Shown here one piece after another: positions 1 to 6,342 of a DNA stretch of 17,615 nucleotides. Under the pieces are notes generated by a model. That model saw only the letters and a program-made list of their open reading frames with translations, ran no database searches and had not been told where the DNA came from. A program made the position numbers and the translations under genes. The stretch spans positions 1 to 17,615 of the forward strand of contig JAGPHL010000034.1 in NCBI GenBank assembly GCA_018055515.1, read 5' to 3'. This DNA is from Anaerolineae bacterium (GTDB taxonomy: Bacteria; Chloroflexota; Anaerolineae; B4-G1; SLSP01). The stretch's first letter is position 1; every line of letters starts with the position of its first letter.

Positions 1-107
1 GCGTTGTGCTCCAAAGTCGTCACCATCACAGAGGGCAGAAAACGCCGACCGCCAGCTTCGATGGGCGTGCCGGCGACGATTCGCGTCGTTGTGGAAATGC
101 CACTCAT
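1..107 (-). CDS. Unidentified protein, N-terminal 35 codons only (runs off the left edge)
   Basis: The minus strand has an ATG at 107 preceded by an AAGGAG ribosome site (114-119, 6 nt spacer) and stays open to the window edge. The peptide begins MSGISTTTRIVAGTPIEAGG and continues RRFLPSVMVTTLEHN. There is no signal peptide or membrane segment in the visible part. The pattern of a Gly-x-Pro-hydrophobic step followed by a Leu-Pro strand faintly recalls the start of GerW/YtfJ-like proteins, but the piece is too short to assign and I do not name it. It is transcribed divergently from moeA. A minus-strand promoter with a consensus -10 lies about 145 bp upstream. I am confident that it is a coding start and not confident about its function. 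Confidence 0.65.
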   Translation of the reverse strand, partial: MSGISTTTRIVAGTPIEAGGRRFLPSVMVTTLEHN

Positions 108-131
108 GTTGTGCTCCTTCGAAAATAGAGA

Positions 132-159
132 TCAGCGGGTCAGCAGTCAGCGAATCAGC
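132..159. repeat. Four TCAGC units at 7-8 bp spacing
   Basis: TCAGC occurs at 132, 140, 147 and 155, so the units sit on roughly one helical face every 7-8 bp. They lie in the predicted leader of the leftward gene, 25-50 bp upstream of its start codon. This may be a degenerate short tandem repeat or a repeated protein-binding site; the sequence alone does not decide. Confidence 0.5.
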
Positions 160-250
160 GAAAAAGCGGATCTGTGAACCTCAGCCGCCCCAGAATGAAT
201 TTTAAGGCTGATACGTCCTCTATGTCCTCAAACAACGTCCTGCAAGAACG

Positions 251-278
251 ATTATACGCCGGTATGAGCTTGCCGCAA
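251..278 (-). promoter_or_regulatory. Putative sigma-70-type promoter for the leftward gene
   Basis: On the minus strand a perfect TATAAT -10 (251-256) lies 16 nt downstream of TTGCGG (273-278), a 3/6 match to the -35 consensus. The transcript would start near 244, giving a leader of about 137 nt before the ATG at 107. The -10 is strong and the -35 weak. It is the only good minus-strand candidate in the gap. Confidence 0.4.
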
Positions 279-330
279 CCGCGCTGCAGCGGCGGTCCCA
301 GAGAAGTTTCCGCAGGGAAGCGCGCCGCGC

Positions 331-359
331 TTGTCACGTTGCGCTCCTTGGGGTATGAT
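331..359 (+). promoter_or_regulatory. Sigma-70-type promoter for moeA
   Basis: TTGTCA (331-336, 5/6) and TATGAT (354-359, 5/6) are separated by exactly 17 nt. The transcript would start near 366 and reach the moeA ATG at 405 after about 40 nt. Confidence 0.65.
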
Positions 360-404
360 ATAGGCAATTGGTATCATTCAACCCAAGTGAGATAAAATCA
401 GGGT

Positions 405-2336
405 ATGGAACATTCACGTAACGTCTATCTAAGCGAAGTCTCTCTGGAAGCCGCCTGGGCGCAATGGCGACAGGCGCTGGAACGCGCCGGCCGGTGGTCG
501 CCATTTCCAGGGGAAACTTTGCCCCTCGAGCAGGCGCTGGGACGGGTCACCGCCGAGCCGATCTGGGCACAACTCTCCTCGCCGCACTTTCACGCCTGCG
601 CCATGGACGGCTACGCCCTCCGCGCGGCGGACACGGTCGGCGCGAGCCCCGCGCATCCCCTGCGCCTGGAGCTGGAGACGCAGGCCCTGCCCGTGGATAC
701 CGGCGATCCCCTCCCCCTGTGGGCCGATGCGGTGGTCATGGTCGAACACGTTCAGCACGATCGGGGCGCCATTCTCCTGCACGCGCCGGTAGCGCGCTGG
801 CAACACGTCCGCTCGGTCGGCGAGGACATCGTGGCGACGGAGCTGCTCCTCCCCGCCAATCACCGCCTGCGACCGGTGGACCTCGGCGCGCTGGCGGGAG
901 CGGGGTACACCAGCGTGCGCGTGCGGCGCCGCCCGCGGGTGACCGTCATCCCCACCGGCGATGAGCTGGTCACGCCGCGCCCCGATCCGCGCCCCGGCGA
1001 GCTGCTCGAATACAACAGCCTGGTGCTGGGCGCGCAGGTCGAAACGTGGGGCGGCGAGGCGCTGCGCTGGCCCATCGTGCCCGATGACCTCGAAGCGTTG
1101 ATGGCCGCGGTGACGGAGGCAGCGCGTCAGGCTGATCTGGTGTTGCTCAACGCGGGCTCTTCTGCCGGGCGGGAGGATTTCTCCGCGCGGGTGGTGGAGG
1201 CCCTCGGCGAGCTGCTCGTCCACGGCATCAACGTCCGCCCCGGGCACCCGGTGGTGCTGGGTCTGTTGGAGCCGCAGGCGATCCCCATCATCGGCGTGCC
1301 GGGATATCCCGTGTCGGCGGCGCTGACCGGCGAGCTGTTCGTGCGCCCGCTCCTGTATCGCTGGCAAGGGCAGCCGGAGCCACAACCGCCCACGGTGAAG
1401 GCCCACATCACCCGCAAGTTGCTTTCCCCTGGCGGAGATGACGAATTTGTGCGCGTCGTCGTAGGGCGCGTGGGGGAGCGCGTGCTGGCAGCGCCGCTGC
1501 CGCGCGGCGCCGGCGTCCTCACCTCCCTGGTGCGCGCTGACGGCCTGGTGCGCATTCCTCGCTTCCAGGAAGGGCTGAATGCCGGCGACGAGGTGACCGT
1601 GAGGCTCTATCACGGCCCAGAAATCCTGGAACGCACGATTCTGGCAATCGGCAGTCACGATCTCACCCTCGATCTCATGTCCCAATACCTGGCGGAACAG
1701 GACCCCCCGCGGCGACTGGCGAGCGCCAACGCCGGCAGCGTGGGTGGCCTGCTGGCGCTGCAACGCGGCGAGGCCCACGTGGCAGGCTCGCACCTGCTCG
1801 ATCCCGAAACCGGCGAGTACAACTTGCCCTATCTTGCTCGTTATTTGCCGGAGACGCCGGTCGTGGTCGTGACCTTGACCCGTCGGGAGCAGGGCTTCAT
1901 GGTAGCCCCCGGCAATCCCAAGGGCATCTTCAGCGTCGCCGATCTGGCGCGGCCGGAGGTCACGCTGGTGAACCGGCAGCGGGGAGCGGGCACACGCCTG
2001 CTGCTGGATTATCTCCTCGCGCAACAGGGCATCGCGCCGGCGGCGGTGCGCGGCTATGACCGGGAAGAGGTCACCCATCTGGCGGTCGCCGTGGACGTAG
2101 CGACGGGGCTGGCCGATTGTGGCCTGGGGGTCCGCGCCGCGGCGCAAGCGCTGGAGCTGGATTTTGTGTCCGTCGGTTGGGAACGCTACGACCTGGTCAT
2201 TCCGCGCGTGCACTGGGACAGCGAGCTCCTTGCCCCGCTGCGCGCCTTGCTGCATGACCCGGCGTTCCAGGCGGCGGTGGCGGCCTTGCCGGGCTATGAT
2301 CCGGCTGCCATGGGAACGCTCATCGCGGAGACTTAA
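405..2336 (+). CDS. moeA: Molybdopterin molybdotransferase MoeA fused to a C-terminal PBP-like (LysR-substrate-type) domain
   Basis: The MoeA part (about residues 10-405) inserts molybdate into adenylylated molybdopterin to give molybdenum cofactor in the cytosol. It shows CAMDGYA (65-71), PTGDEL (183-188), the segment NAGSSAGREDFS (249-260) where classical MoeA has a Gly-Gly-x-Ser-x-Gly-like loop, RPGHPVVLG (278-286) and GVPGYPVSA (297-305). Residues 410-643 form a second domain with GSHDLTLD (416-423) and NRQRGAGTR (523-531), typical of the PBP_like family (PF12727), a relative of LysR effector-binding and molybdate-binding folds. This fusion is known in archaea and some bacteria; the extra domain may sense or hold oxyanion, which is inference. 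At 643 residues it is much longer than stand-alone MoeA of about 400. The ATG at 405 has only a weak AGGG just upstream, but the promoter at 331-359 and the fit of the N-terminus support it. No other cofactor genes are adjacent. Confidence 0.92.
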   Translation: MEHSRNVYLSEVSLEAAWAQWRQALERAGRWSPFPGETLPLEQALGRVTAEPIWAQLSSPHFHACAMDGYALRAADTVGASPAHPLRLELETQALPVDTGDPLPLWADAVVMVEHVQHDRGAILLHAPVARWQHVRSVGEDIVATELLLPANHRLRPVDLGALAGAGYTSVRVRRRPRVTVIPTGDELVTPRPDPRPGELLEYNSLVLGAQVETWGGEALRWPIVPDDLEALMAAVTEAARQADLVLLNAGSSAGREDFSARVVEALGELLVHGINVRPGHPVVLGLLEPQAIPIIGVPGYPVSAALTGELFVRPLLYRWQGQPEPQPPTVKAHITRKLLSPGGDDEFVRVVVGRVGERVLAAPLPRGAGVLTSLVRADGLVRIPRFQEGLNAGDEVTVRLYHGPEILERTILAIGSHDLTLDLMSQYLAEQDPPRRLASANAGSVGGLLALQRGEAHVAGSHLLDPETGEYNLPYLARYLPETPVVVVTLTRREQGFMVAPGNPKGIFSVADLARPEVTLVNRQRGAGTRLLLDYLLAQQGIAPAAVRGYDREEVTHLAVAVDVATGLADCGLGVRAAAQALELDFVSVGWERYDLVIPRVHWDSELLAPLRALLHDPAFQAAVAALPGYDPAAMGTLIAET

Positions 2337-2380
2337 CGTCGCCCTGCGCCCAGGCCGGAGCGCAGCGGGTTCATGCTGAA

Positions 2381-2386
2381 AAAGGA
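2381..2386 (+). promoter_or_regulatory. Ribosome binding site that fixes the start at 2394
   Basis: AAAGGA lies 7 nt before ATG 2394. The alternative ATG at 2373 has only a GGAG 12 nt upstream, so the downstream start is preferred. Confidence 0.6.
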
Positions 2387-2393
2387 ATACACC

Positions 2394-3221
2394 ATGACAC
2401 GAGGACAAACACTCATTTTGATCATCCTGGCGATATTAGTCATCGCCGTGATAGCGGCAATGGGGTTTGTGGTGGTGCGCAGCTCGCAGCAGCGCGTGGT
2501 CGTCACGCCCCTCACCATAGAGCCGCCAGAAGTGGCGGAAGTGCGCAACACGCCCATCCCCACGTGGACGCCTACCCCTGCCAGCACGGCGACGCCCACC
2601 CTCCCGCCGCTGCCGACCCGCACACCGGTTCCTACGCGCACGCCTTTCCCCACCTCCACCCCCACGGCGACGCCCACGCCAGTGCCGGTGGAATTGGTGA
2701 ACGGTGAATTCGACGGCATCATGCCCAATCGCATCCCCGGCTGGGAATGGGGCGCCGACGTCAACTACACGCCGGGAGGGGCCTACGACCCGCACAATTC
2801 CTACGCCGAGCCGATGTTCACGGCCGCCGACGATCCCGTGCGGCGCATCAACGGCTCGACGCTGAAAATCGAGACCATCCGGTGGCTCAAGTTCCGCGCC
2901 TGGGTGTACCAGACCGTCACGGCCACCACCGGCAGCAGCGTCTACCTCCGCGTGCAGGCCAACGCCTTCTCTTCCATTGATAAGCTCAAGCTGCGCGCGG
3001 GCATTGATCCCCATGGCAACGCCGGATGTTCCAATGCCCGCTGGGGTGAAGTCATCATCAACCAGAATGACGGCATCGTCACCATCACCTCCCCACGGGT
3101 AGTCGTGGGCGAAGAGGGGCGCATTACGGCGTGTCTATACGCGGAGCCGCTCTATCCCGACACCAACAACGCGGCTTTCTTCGACAACGCCGTGCTGATC
3201 GTCGCACCGCCCAAACCGTAG
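2394..3221 (+). CDS. Membrane-anchored extracellular protein with Pro/Thr-rich linker, function unknown
   Basis: From the start at 2394 the protein has 275 residues. Residues 7-28 form one strongly hydrophobic segment, with no cleavage site or lipobox, so a signal anchor is likely. Residues 53-98 are a Pro/Thr-rich linker made of short TPTP/TRTP-like units. The remaining 175 residues are outside the cell by this topology; they are rich in aromatic and beta-strand patterns (GWEWG at 116-120, a final FFDNAVLIV at 262-270) and resemble a jelly-roll or carbohydrate-binding-like module. C212 and C247 could form a disulphide. No catalytic motif is visible. This architecture is common in Chloroflexota surface proteins. 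The gene begins 57 bp after moeA and 44 bp before the FAD oxidoreductase, so it could be cotranscribed with both, although its function need not be linked. Confidence 0.75.
   Translation: MTRGQTLILIILAILVIAVIAAMGFVVVRSSQQRVVVTPLTIEPPEVAEVRNTPIPTWTPTPASTATPTLPPLPTRTPVPTRTPFPTSTPTATPTPVPVELVNGEFDGIMPNRIPGWEWGADVNYTPGGAYDPHNSYAEPMFTAADDPVRRINGSTLKIETIRWLKFRAWVYQTVTATTGSSVYLRVQANAFSSIDKLKLRAGIDPHGNAGCSNARWGEVIINQNDGIVTITSPRVVVGEEGRITACLYAEPLYPDTNNAAFFDNAVLIVAPPKP
2550..2687 (+). repeat. Degenerate repeat encoding the Pro/Thr linker
   Basis: Codons 53-98 of the preceding gene consist of imperfect repeats of CCN-ACN units (Pro-Thr) interspersed with Arg, Ser and Ala codons. Such tracts change length easily by slippage. 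The product is an extended spacer between membrane anchor and outer domain. Confidence 0.7.
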
Positions 3222-3254
3222 GCAGCGCGCGCCGAAAGCTCATGACACATCAAG

Positions 3255-3260
3255 AAGGGG
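3255..3260 (+). promoter_or_regulatory. Ribosome binding site that fixes the start at 3266
   Basis: AAGGGG lies 5 nt before ATG 3266. In-frame upstream starts at 3131 and 3242 have no comparable site, and 3131 lies inside the preceding gene. Confidence 0.6.
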
Positions 3261-3265
3261 TGTTT

Positions 3266-4330
3266 ATGTCGTCAGCCATGTCTCCTACGTCGGATGTAGC
3301 CGTCATCGGCGCCGGGTTAAGCGGGGCGTTGATGGCGCGGCAGCTCGCGCAGCAGAATCTCAGCGTCACGGTCATCGAGGCCGGCGACGTCGCCGACGGC
3401 GCGACCGGCAACAGCGCTGAACTGGCGTTGCTGGGCACGCCTGAATTCTATGCGACGTTGGAAGAACAGCATGGGACGGCTTTCGCCACCGCAGTGTGGG
3501 AGCTCAGCGCGCGGAACCTGGAGCTGCTGGCCGCCACTGCGCAGAGCCTGGGATTGCCGGCCACGTGTGCGGGCAGTCTCCGTCCGATCAGCGCCAGCGC
3601 TGAAGCTCCGCTGGCGCAACGCTCGGCGCAACGGCTCGCCCATCAGGGCTTCAACGTGACGCTTGAAGACGCCATAGAGCTGGGGTATCTGATCGGCCTG
3701 CACACCTTCGACGACCTGAGGTTCGACCCCGCGGACATGAGCCGCCGCCTGCTCGCTCACGGACGCATCACCTTACGCCCGCGCACAGAGATCCTCCGGT
3801 TGGACACCGATGACGAGGGGGTCACGCTCTGGGGTAGGCGCTATTCCCTGCGCGCCAAAGCCGCCGTGCTCACCGCCGGCGCCTTTGCCGGACGGCTTTG
3901 TCCCGCCTTGCGCCCCTATCTGACCATGCTACCCGTGCAGACGCTCGAGTGTCGCACCTCAAAGCAGCTGGCGCTGCCGTTGGTGCTCGAAGAGGGACGG
4001 GTGCTGGTGCAAGACCGTGGCGATTTCTGGCGGCTCAGCGCCTGGATTGGCCAGCCGCAGGGAGATCCCTGGCCGCTATTGGAAAAATACGGGCAGCAGT
4101 TCTGCCCGCAAGCGACCCTGACGCGCCGGTATACCGCCTGGGTGGGACGCAGCGCCGACGGATTACCCCTGGTAGGGCAACTCGCCGAGACGCCGCGCCT
4201 CTACACGTTGACCGGCCTGGGGCCTTGGGGGTTGAGCTGGGCCTTTGTCGCCACGCAGCTGCTGCTGGGCCTGATGTTACATGATGAAGATCCGGGACTC
4301 TTCAACGTCCAACGCTTTGACAAAATGTAG
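3266..4330 (+). CDS. FAD-dependent oxidoreductase of the DAO family
   Basis: This 354-residue cytosolic flavoprotein probably oxidises an amine or amino acid; the substrate cannot be read from the sequence. The dinucleotide-binding fold starts at once, with GAGLSG (15-20) and the ribose-binding acidic residue in VIEAG (36-40). The substrate half follows, and the C-terminal FAD-contacting segment has GRSADGLPLVG (294-304) and GLGPWGLSWAF (317-327). The order and length fit the D-amino-acid oxidase/glycine oxidase/PuuB superfamily (PF01266). The GATGNSAE stretch (45-52) corresponds to the flavin-facing loop after the first strand. No partner subunit is adjacent. The start at 3266 was chosen for its ribosome site and its closeness to the Rossmann motif; 3242 would add eight residues. 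I am sure of the family and unsure of the substrate. Confidence 0.85.
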   Translation: MSSAMSPTSDVAVIGAGLSGALMARQLAQQNLSVTVIEAGDVADGATGNSAELALLGTPEFYATLEEQHGTAFATAVWELSARNLELLAATAQSLGLPATCAGSLRPISASAEAPLAQRSAQRLAHQGFNVTLEDAIELGYLIGLHTFDDLRFDPADMSRRLLAHGRITLRPRTEILRLDTDDEGVTLWGRRYSLRAKAAVLTAGAFAGRLCPALRPYLTMLPVQTLECRTSKQLALPLVLEEGRVLVQDRGDFWRLSAWIGQPQGDPWPLLEKYGQQFCPQATLTRRYTAWVGRSADGLPLVGQLAETPRLYTLTGLGPWGLSWAFVATQLLLGLMLHDEDPGLFNVQRFDKM

Positions 4331-4365
4331 CCTGGCCCACAGCCCATCGCGGCAGATTCTGAAGC

Positions 4366-4374
4366 TGGTATAGT
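4366..4374 (+). promoter_or_regulatory. Extended -10 promoter for the two-component pair
   Basis: TGGTATAGT gives a TGn extension and a 5/6 match to the -10 consensus in the 65-bp gap after the oxidoreductase. No good -35 is present 17 nt upstream, as is usual for extended -10 promoters. Transcription would start near 4381, leaving about 15 nt that include the AAGGGGG ribosome site before ATG 4396. Confidence 0.45.
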
Positions 4375-4395
4375 GACCGGTTCAAAGGGGGAACT

Positions 4396-5085
4396 ATGAG
4401 CGCGCGTGAGTCTGCTCCACGAATCATTCGGGTAGCGGTGGTAGACGACCATCCCTTCTTTCGTCAGGGCGTCTGTGATGTCTTGTTAGCCGAGGAGGAC
4501 ATCGAAGTGGTCGCCGAGGCAGCCGACGGGCAGGAAGCGCTGGAACTCATCCCCAAGGTCGCGCCGGATGTCACTCTGATGGACGTGAACCTGCCCTCCA
4601 TGAATGGCCTGCGCGTCACGCAGCAGCTCAAAAACGCCCACCCCCAGCTCAACTTCATCATCCTCACCGCCTACGATGACGAGGAGCAAATCTACCACGC
4701 CATTCGCATCGGCGCGTCGGCTTATTTTTCCAAAGACGTCAATCCGGTGCAGCTGATCGAGACCGTGCGCCTCGTGGCCGAGGGCTACTACGTGATTTCG
4801 GGGAAACGGATGACGGCAGAACAAGTGGAGCAATGGCTGTTGGCGGGGTATCGGCGCTACGGCGTCACCCCCGATGACGAAGCTTTCACGCCATTGACGA
4901 CCCGCGAGATGCAGATCCTCGAGCTGATCATCGAAGGATTGAGCAACAAGGAGATTTCTTATCGGTTAGGCATCAGCCAGCAGACCGTCAAAAACCACGT
5001 CACTTCGATCCTGTCCAAACTAAATCTTTCTGACCGCACGCAGGCGGCGATCTACGCCCTGCGGCGCGGGTGGGTGCGGTTGTGA
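4396..5085 (+). CDS. NarL/LuxR-family response regulator
   Basis: This is a 229-residue DNA-binding response regulator. Its receiver domain (about 11-130) has the acidic pair D17/D18, the phosphoacceptor D63 in LMDVNLP, the switch residue T91 and K113, so all residues needed for phosphorylation are present. A linker of about 35 residues leads to a LuxR/GerE helix-turn-helix (about 165-225) with TTREMQILELIIEGLSNKEI and the recognition helix in SQQTVKNHV (194-202). It would act as a dimer on promoters once phosphorylated, most likely by the DegS-like kinase encoded 49 bp downstream. The ATG at 4396 has AAGGGGG 4 nt upstream. Its regulon is unknown; the tad promoter about 1.1 kb downstream is an obvious candidate target (inference). 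Confidence 0.92.
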   Translation: MSARESAPRIIRVAVVDDHPFFRQGVCDVLLAEEDIEVVAEAADGQEALELIPKVAPDVTLMDVNLPSMNGLRVTQQLKNAHPQLNFIILTAYDDEEQIYHAIRIGASAYFSKDVNPVQLIETVRLVAEGYYVISGKRMTAEQVEQWLLAGYRRYGVTPDDEAFTPLTTREMQILELIIEGLSNKEISYRLGISQQTVKNHVTSILSKLNLSDRTQAAIYALRRGWVRL

Positions 5086-5122
5086 AGCTTTCTCGCCGCG
5101 CCCACGCCAGGCATCCATCATC

Positions 5123-5128
5123 GGGAGG
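5123..5128 (+). promoter_or_regulatory. Ribosome binding site that fixes the start at 5135
   Basis: GGGAGG lies 6 nt before ATG 5135. It directly abuts the alternative in-frame TTG at 5129, which would leave no spacer, so 5135 is preferred. Confidence 0.65.
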
Positions 5129-5134
5129 TTGAGA

Positions 5135-6175
5135 ATGGTCGCTAATCCATGGGAACAGTTTCTGGAAACCTGTCACCGGGGCTATGACAGGGTCCAACAG
5201 GAGCTCAAAGAAGTAGACATGCTGATCCAGCAGACATCCACGGAGGTGGACCGCCTGGTGCAGCACAACGCGCGCGCCGCCGCCCGAGTACGACAGGTCG
5301 AGGCGCAGTTTGAGACCGTGCCCCGTGAGGACATCAAAACGGCCTATTCGACCATGTTGGAAAACCAGCAGCGGCTGTTTACCATGCGCGGGCAGCTGGA
5401 AAAACTGCAAAGCGACCAGAAAAACCTCACCCGCCTCATGGAGCTCTACAAGCACATATTGGAGCAGACCGAACCGGCCATCGAGACGCCGGGAGCCCCT
5501 GCCGATGTTCCCAAATCCCCGCAGGCCATCGTCACCAGCATTATCGAGGCCCAGGAACGGGAACGCCAGCGACTTTCGCGGCAGATGCACGATGGCCCCG
5601 CGCAGTCGCTGACCAACCTGGTGTTGCAGGCCGAGATCTGCGAGCGTTACTTCGACCGCAGCCCCGAGCGCGCCCGAGCCGAGCTGGCGGAGCTCAAGAA
5701 AAACGTCGTCAGCACCTTCCAGAAAGTCAAGGGCTTTATCTTCGACCTGCGCCCCATGATGCTGGATGATCTTGGGCTCATGCCCACCCTCAAGCGCTAT
5801 GTAGAAGAGCTGAAGGACAGCGGCTACCCCGGGGTCACCTTGACCCTCACCGGCAAGGAACGGCGCCTGGTCAGCTACAAAGAAGTGGCCATCTTCCGCC
5901 TGATTCAAGAGCTGGTCAACATCGGGCGGGAGCACGGACGCGCCACGAACATCAAAATCACCATGGACCTGGGCGAGAGCCAGGCGCGGATTGGCATTGA
6001 AGACAACGGCAGCGGCTTCGAACTGGATGAAGCTCTGACCTCTCCCAACGCCGTGCGTCTGGGACTGCTGCCGTTGCGCGAACGGGTGGAAATGCTGGAA
6101 GGCGAGATCACCTTCAGCAGCAGCATTGGACAGGGGATGCGCACGACGTGCACCCTGCCCATCGAGCCGGCCTGA
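5135..6175 (+). CDS. DegS-like cytosolic sensor histidine kinase
   Basis: This 346-residue kinase has no membrane segment or signal peptide. Residues 1-115 are a long, largely helical coiled-coil sensor region like that of DegS (B. subtilis), followed by a Pro/Ala linker. The HisKA_3 dimerisation helix carries EAQERERQRLSRQMHDGPAQ (138-157) with phosphoacceptor H152. The ATPase domain has DNGSGFEL (290-297) as G1 box and LGLLPLRERVEMLEG (309-323). The N-box reads QELVNIGREHGRA (258-270): the usual second asparagine of the QExxNN pattern, which coordinates magnesium, is I263, so ATP binding may be altered. The gene follows its likely partner regulator by 49 bp, the reverse of the B. subtilis degS-degU order. 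A cytosolic sensor suggests an internal signal or control through a partner protein. The Tad cluster starts 167 bp downstream. Confidence 0.9.
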   Translation: MVANPWEQFLETCHRGYDRVQQELKEVDMLIQQTSTEVDRLVQHNARAAARVRQVEAQFETVPREDIKTAYSTMLENQQRLFTMRGQLEKLQSDQKNLTRLMELYKHILEQTEPAIETPGAPADVPKSPQAIVTSIIEAQERERQRLSRQMHDGPAQSLTNLVLQAEICERYFDRSPERARAELAELKKNVVSTFQKVKGFIFDLRPMMLDDLGLMPTLKRYVEELKDSGYPGVTLTLTGKERRLVSYKEVAIFRLIQELVNIGREHGRATNIKITMDLGESQARIGIEDNGSGFELDEALTSPNAVRLGLLPLRERVEMLEGEITFSSSIGQGMRTTCTLPIEPA

Positions 6176-6194
6176 AAGGTCCCGCGGGCGGCTA

Positions 6195-6222
6195 TTGACA
6201 TCAGGTTAAGCCGTGCTACACT
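6195..6222 (+). promoter_or_regulatory. Promoter for the tad cluster
   Basis: A perfect TTGACA (6195-6200) is followed after 16 nt by TACACT (6217-6222, 4/6). Transcription would start near 6229, giving a leader of about 114 nt before cpaB. An inverted repeat begins right at the downstream edge of the -10. Confidence 0.6.
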
Positions 6223-6244
6223 AAAGTTACGCTGATCTAACTTT
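6223..6244. promoter_or_regulatory. Inverted repeat over the predicted tad transcription start (possible operator)
   Basis: Perfect 7-bp arms AAAGTTA (6223-6229) and TAACTTT (6238-6244) flank 8 nt, CGCTGATC. The element spans the expected start site immediately after the -10, where a bound protein would block initiation. The centre-to-centre arm distance of 15 bp is longer than one helical turn. The RNA stem would be weak, being 6 A-U pairs and 1 G-C, so a DNA site is more likely than a terminator. Confidence 0.4.
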
Positions 6245-6291
6245 GCAGCAAAACAGCGGCGAGTCGTAAAGTCGGTACATTCACGCTGATC
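6229..6291 (+). repeat. Direct repeat ACGCTGATC (two copies, 54 bp apart)
   Basis: ACGCTGATC occurs at 6229-6237, inside the inverted repeat loop, and again at 6283-6291 in the tad leader. The 54-bp spacing is close to five helical turns, compatible with a looping or paired-dimer regulator. Chance cannot be excluded for a 9-mer. Confidence 0.35.
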
Positions 6292-6310
6292 ACAACGCAC
6301 AAAAGGCTAC

Positions 6311-6320
6311 TCAAATTTGA
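6311..6320. promoter_or_regulatory. Perfect 10-bp palindrome TCAAATTTGA before cpaB
   Basis: TCAAATTTGA is its own reverse complement and ends 7 nt before the AGGAGG ribosome site of cpaB. It stands out as an AT-rich patch in a GC-rich region. It could be an operator or only an unstructured leader that aids initiation. Confidence 0.3.
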
Positions 6321-6327
6321 ATTGATG

Positions 6328-6333
6328 AGGAGG
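6328..6333 (+). promoter_or_regulatory. Ribosome binding site that fixes the start at 6343
   Basis: AGGAGG lies 9 nt before ATG 6343. The in-frame TTG at 6322 and ATG at 6325 are upstream of or overlap this site and are therefore disfavoured. Confidence 0.7.
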
Positions 6334-6342
6334 TTCCTGAAC

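Larger units (their letters stand above)
108..404. other. Divergent intergenic region, no gene supported
   Basis: This 297-bp gap separates the leftward partial gene from moeA. It holds a promoter facing each way and the TCAGC repeats. Two overlapping open frames of 70 and 73 codons (155-367 minus, 174-395 plus) have no ribosome site or recognisable content and are regarded as chance. I see no molybdenum-cofactor riboswitch-like structure in the moeA leader, which from the predicted start is only about 40 nt. Confidence 0.6.

Noticed and set aside
282..291. Palindrome CGCTGCAGCG in the divergent gap
   Set aside because: A single 10-bp GC palindrome in a GC-rich genome is not informative; it does not extend and is not repeated nearby.
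155..395. Overlapping 70- and 73-codon frames in the divergent gap
   Set aside because: No ribosome sites, no recognisable sequence, and they cover both predicted promoters.
429..2408. 659-codon minus-strand frame opposite moeA
   Set aside because: It is a shadow of the moeA-PBP gene; the sense frame has clear family motifs and the antisense product is low-complexity His/Arg/Gln-rich.
3131..3265. Upstream start for the FAD oxidoreductase at 3131
   Set aside because: It would overlap the preceding gene by 91 bp and add 45 residues before the Rossmann motif; ATG 3266 has a good ribosome site.
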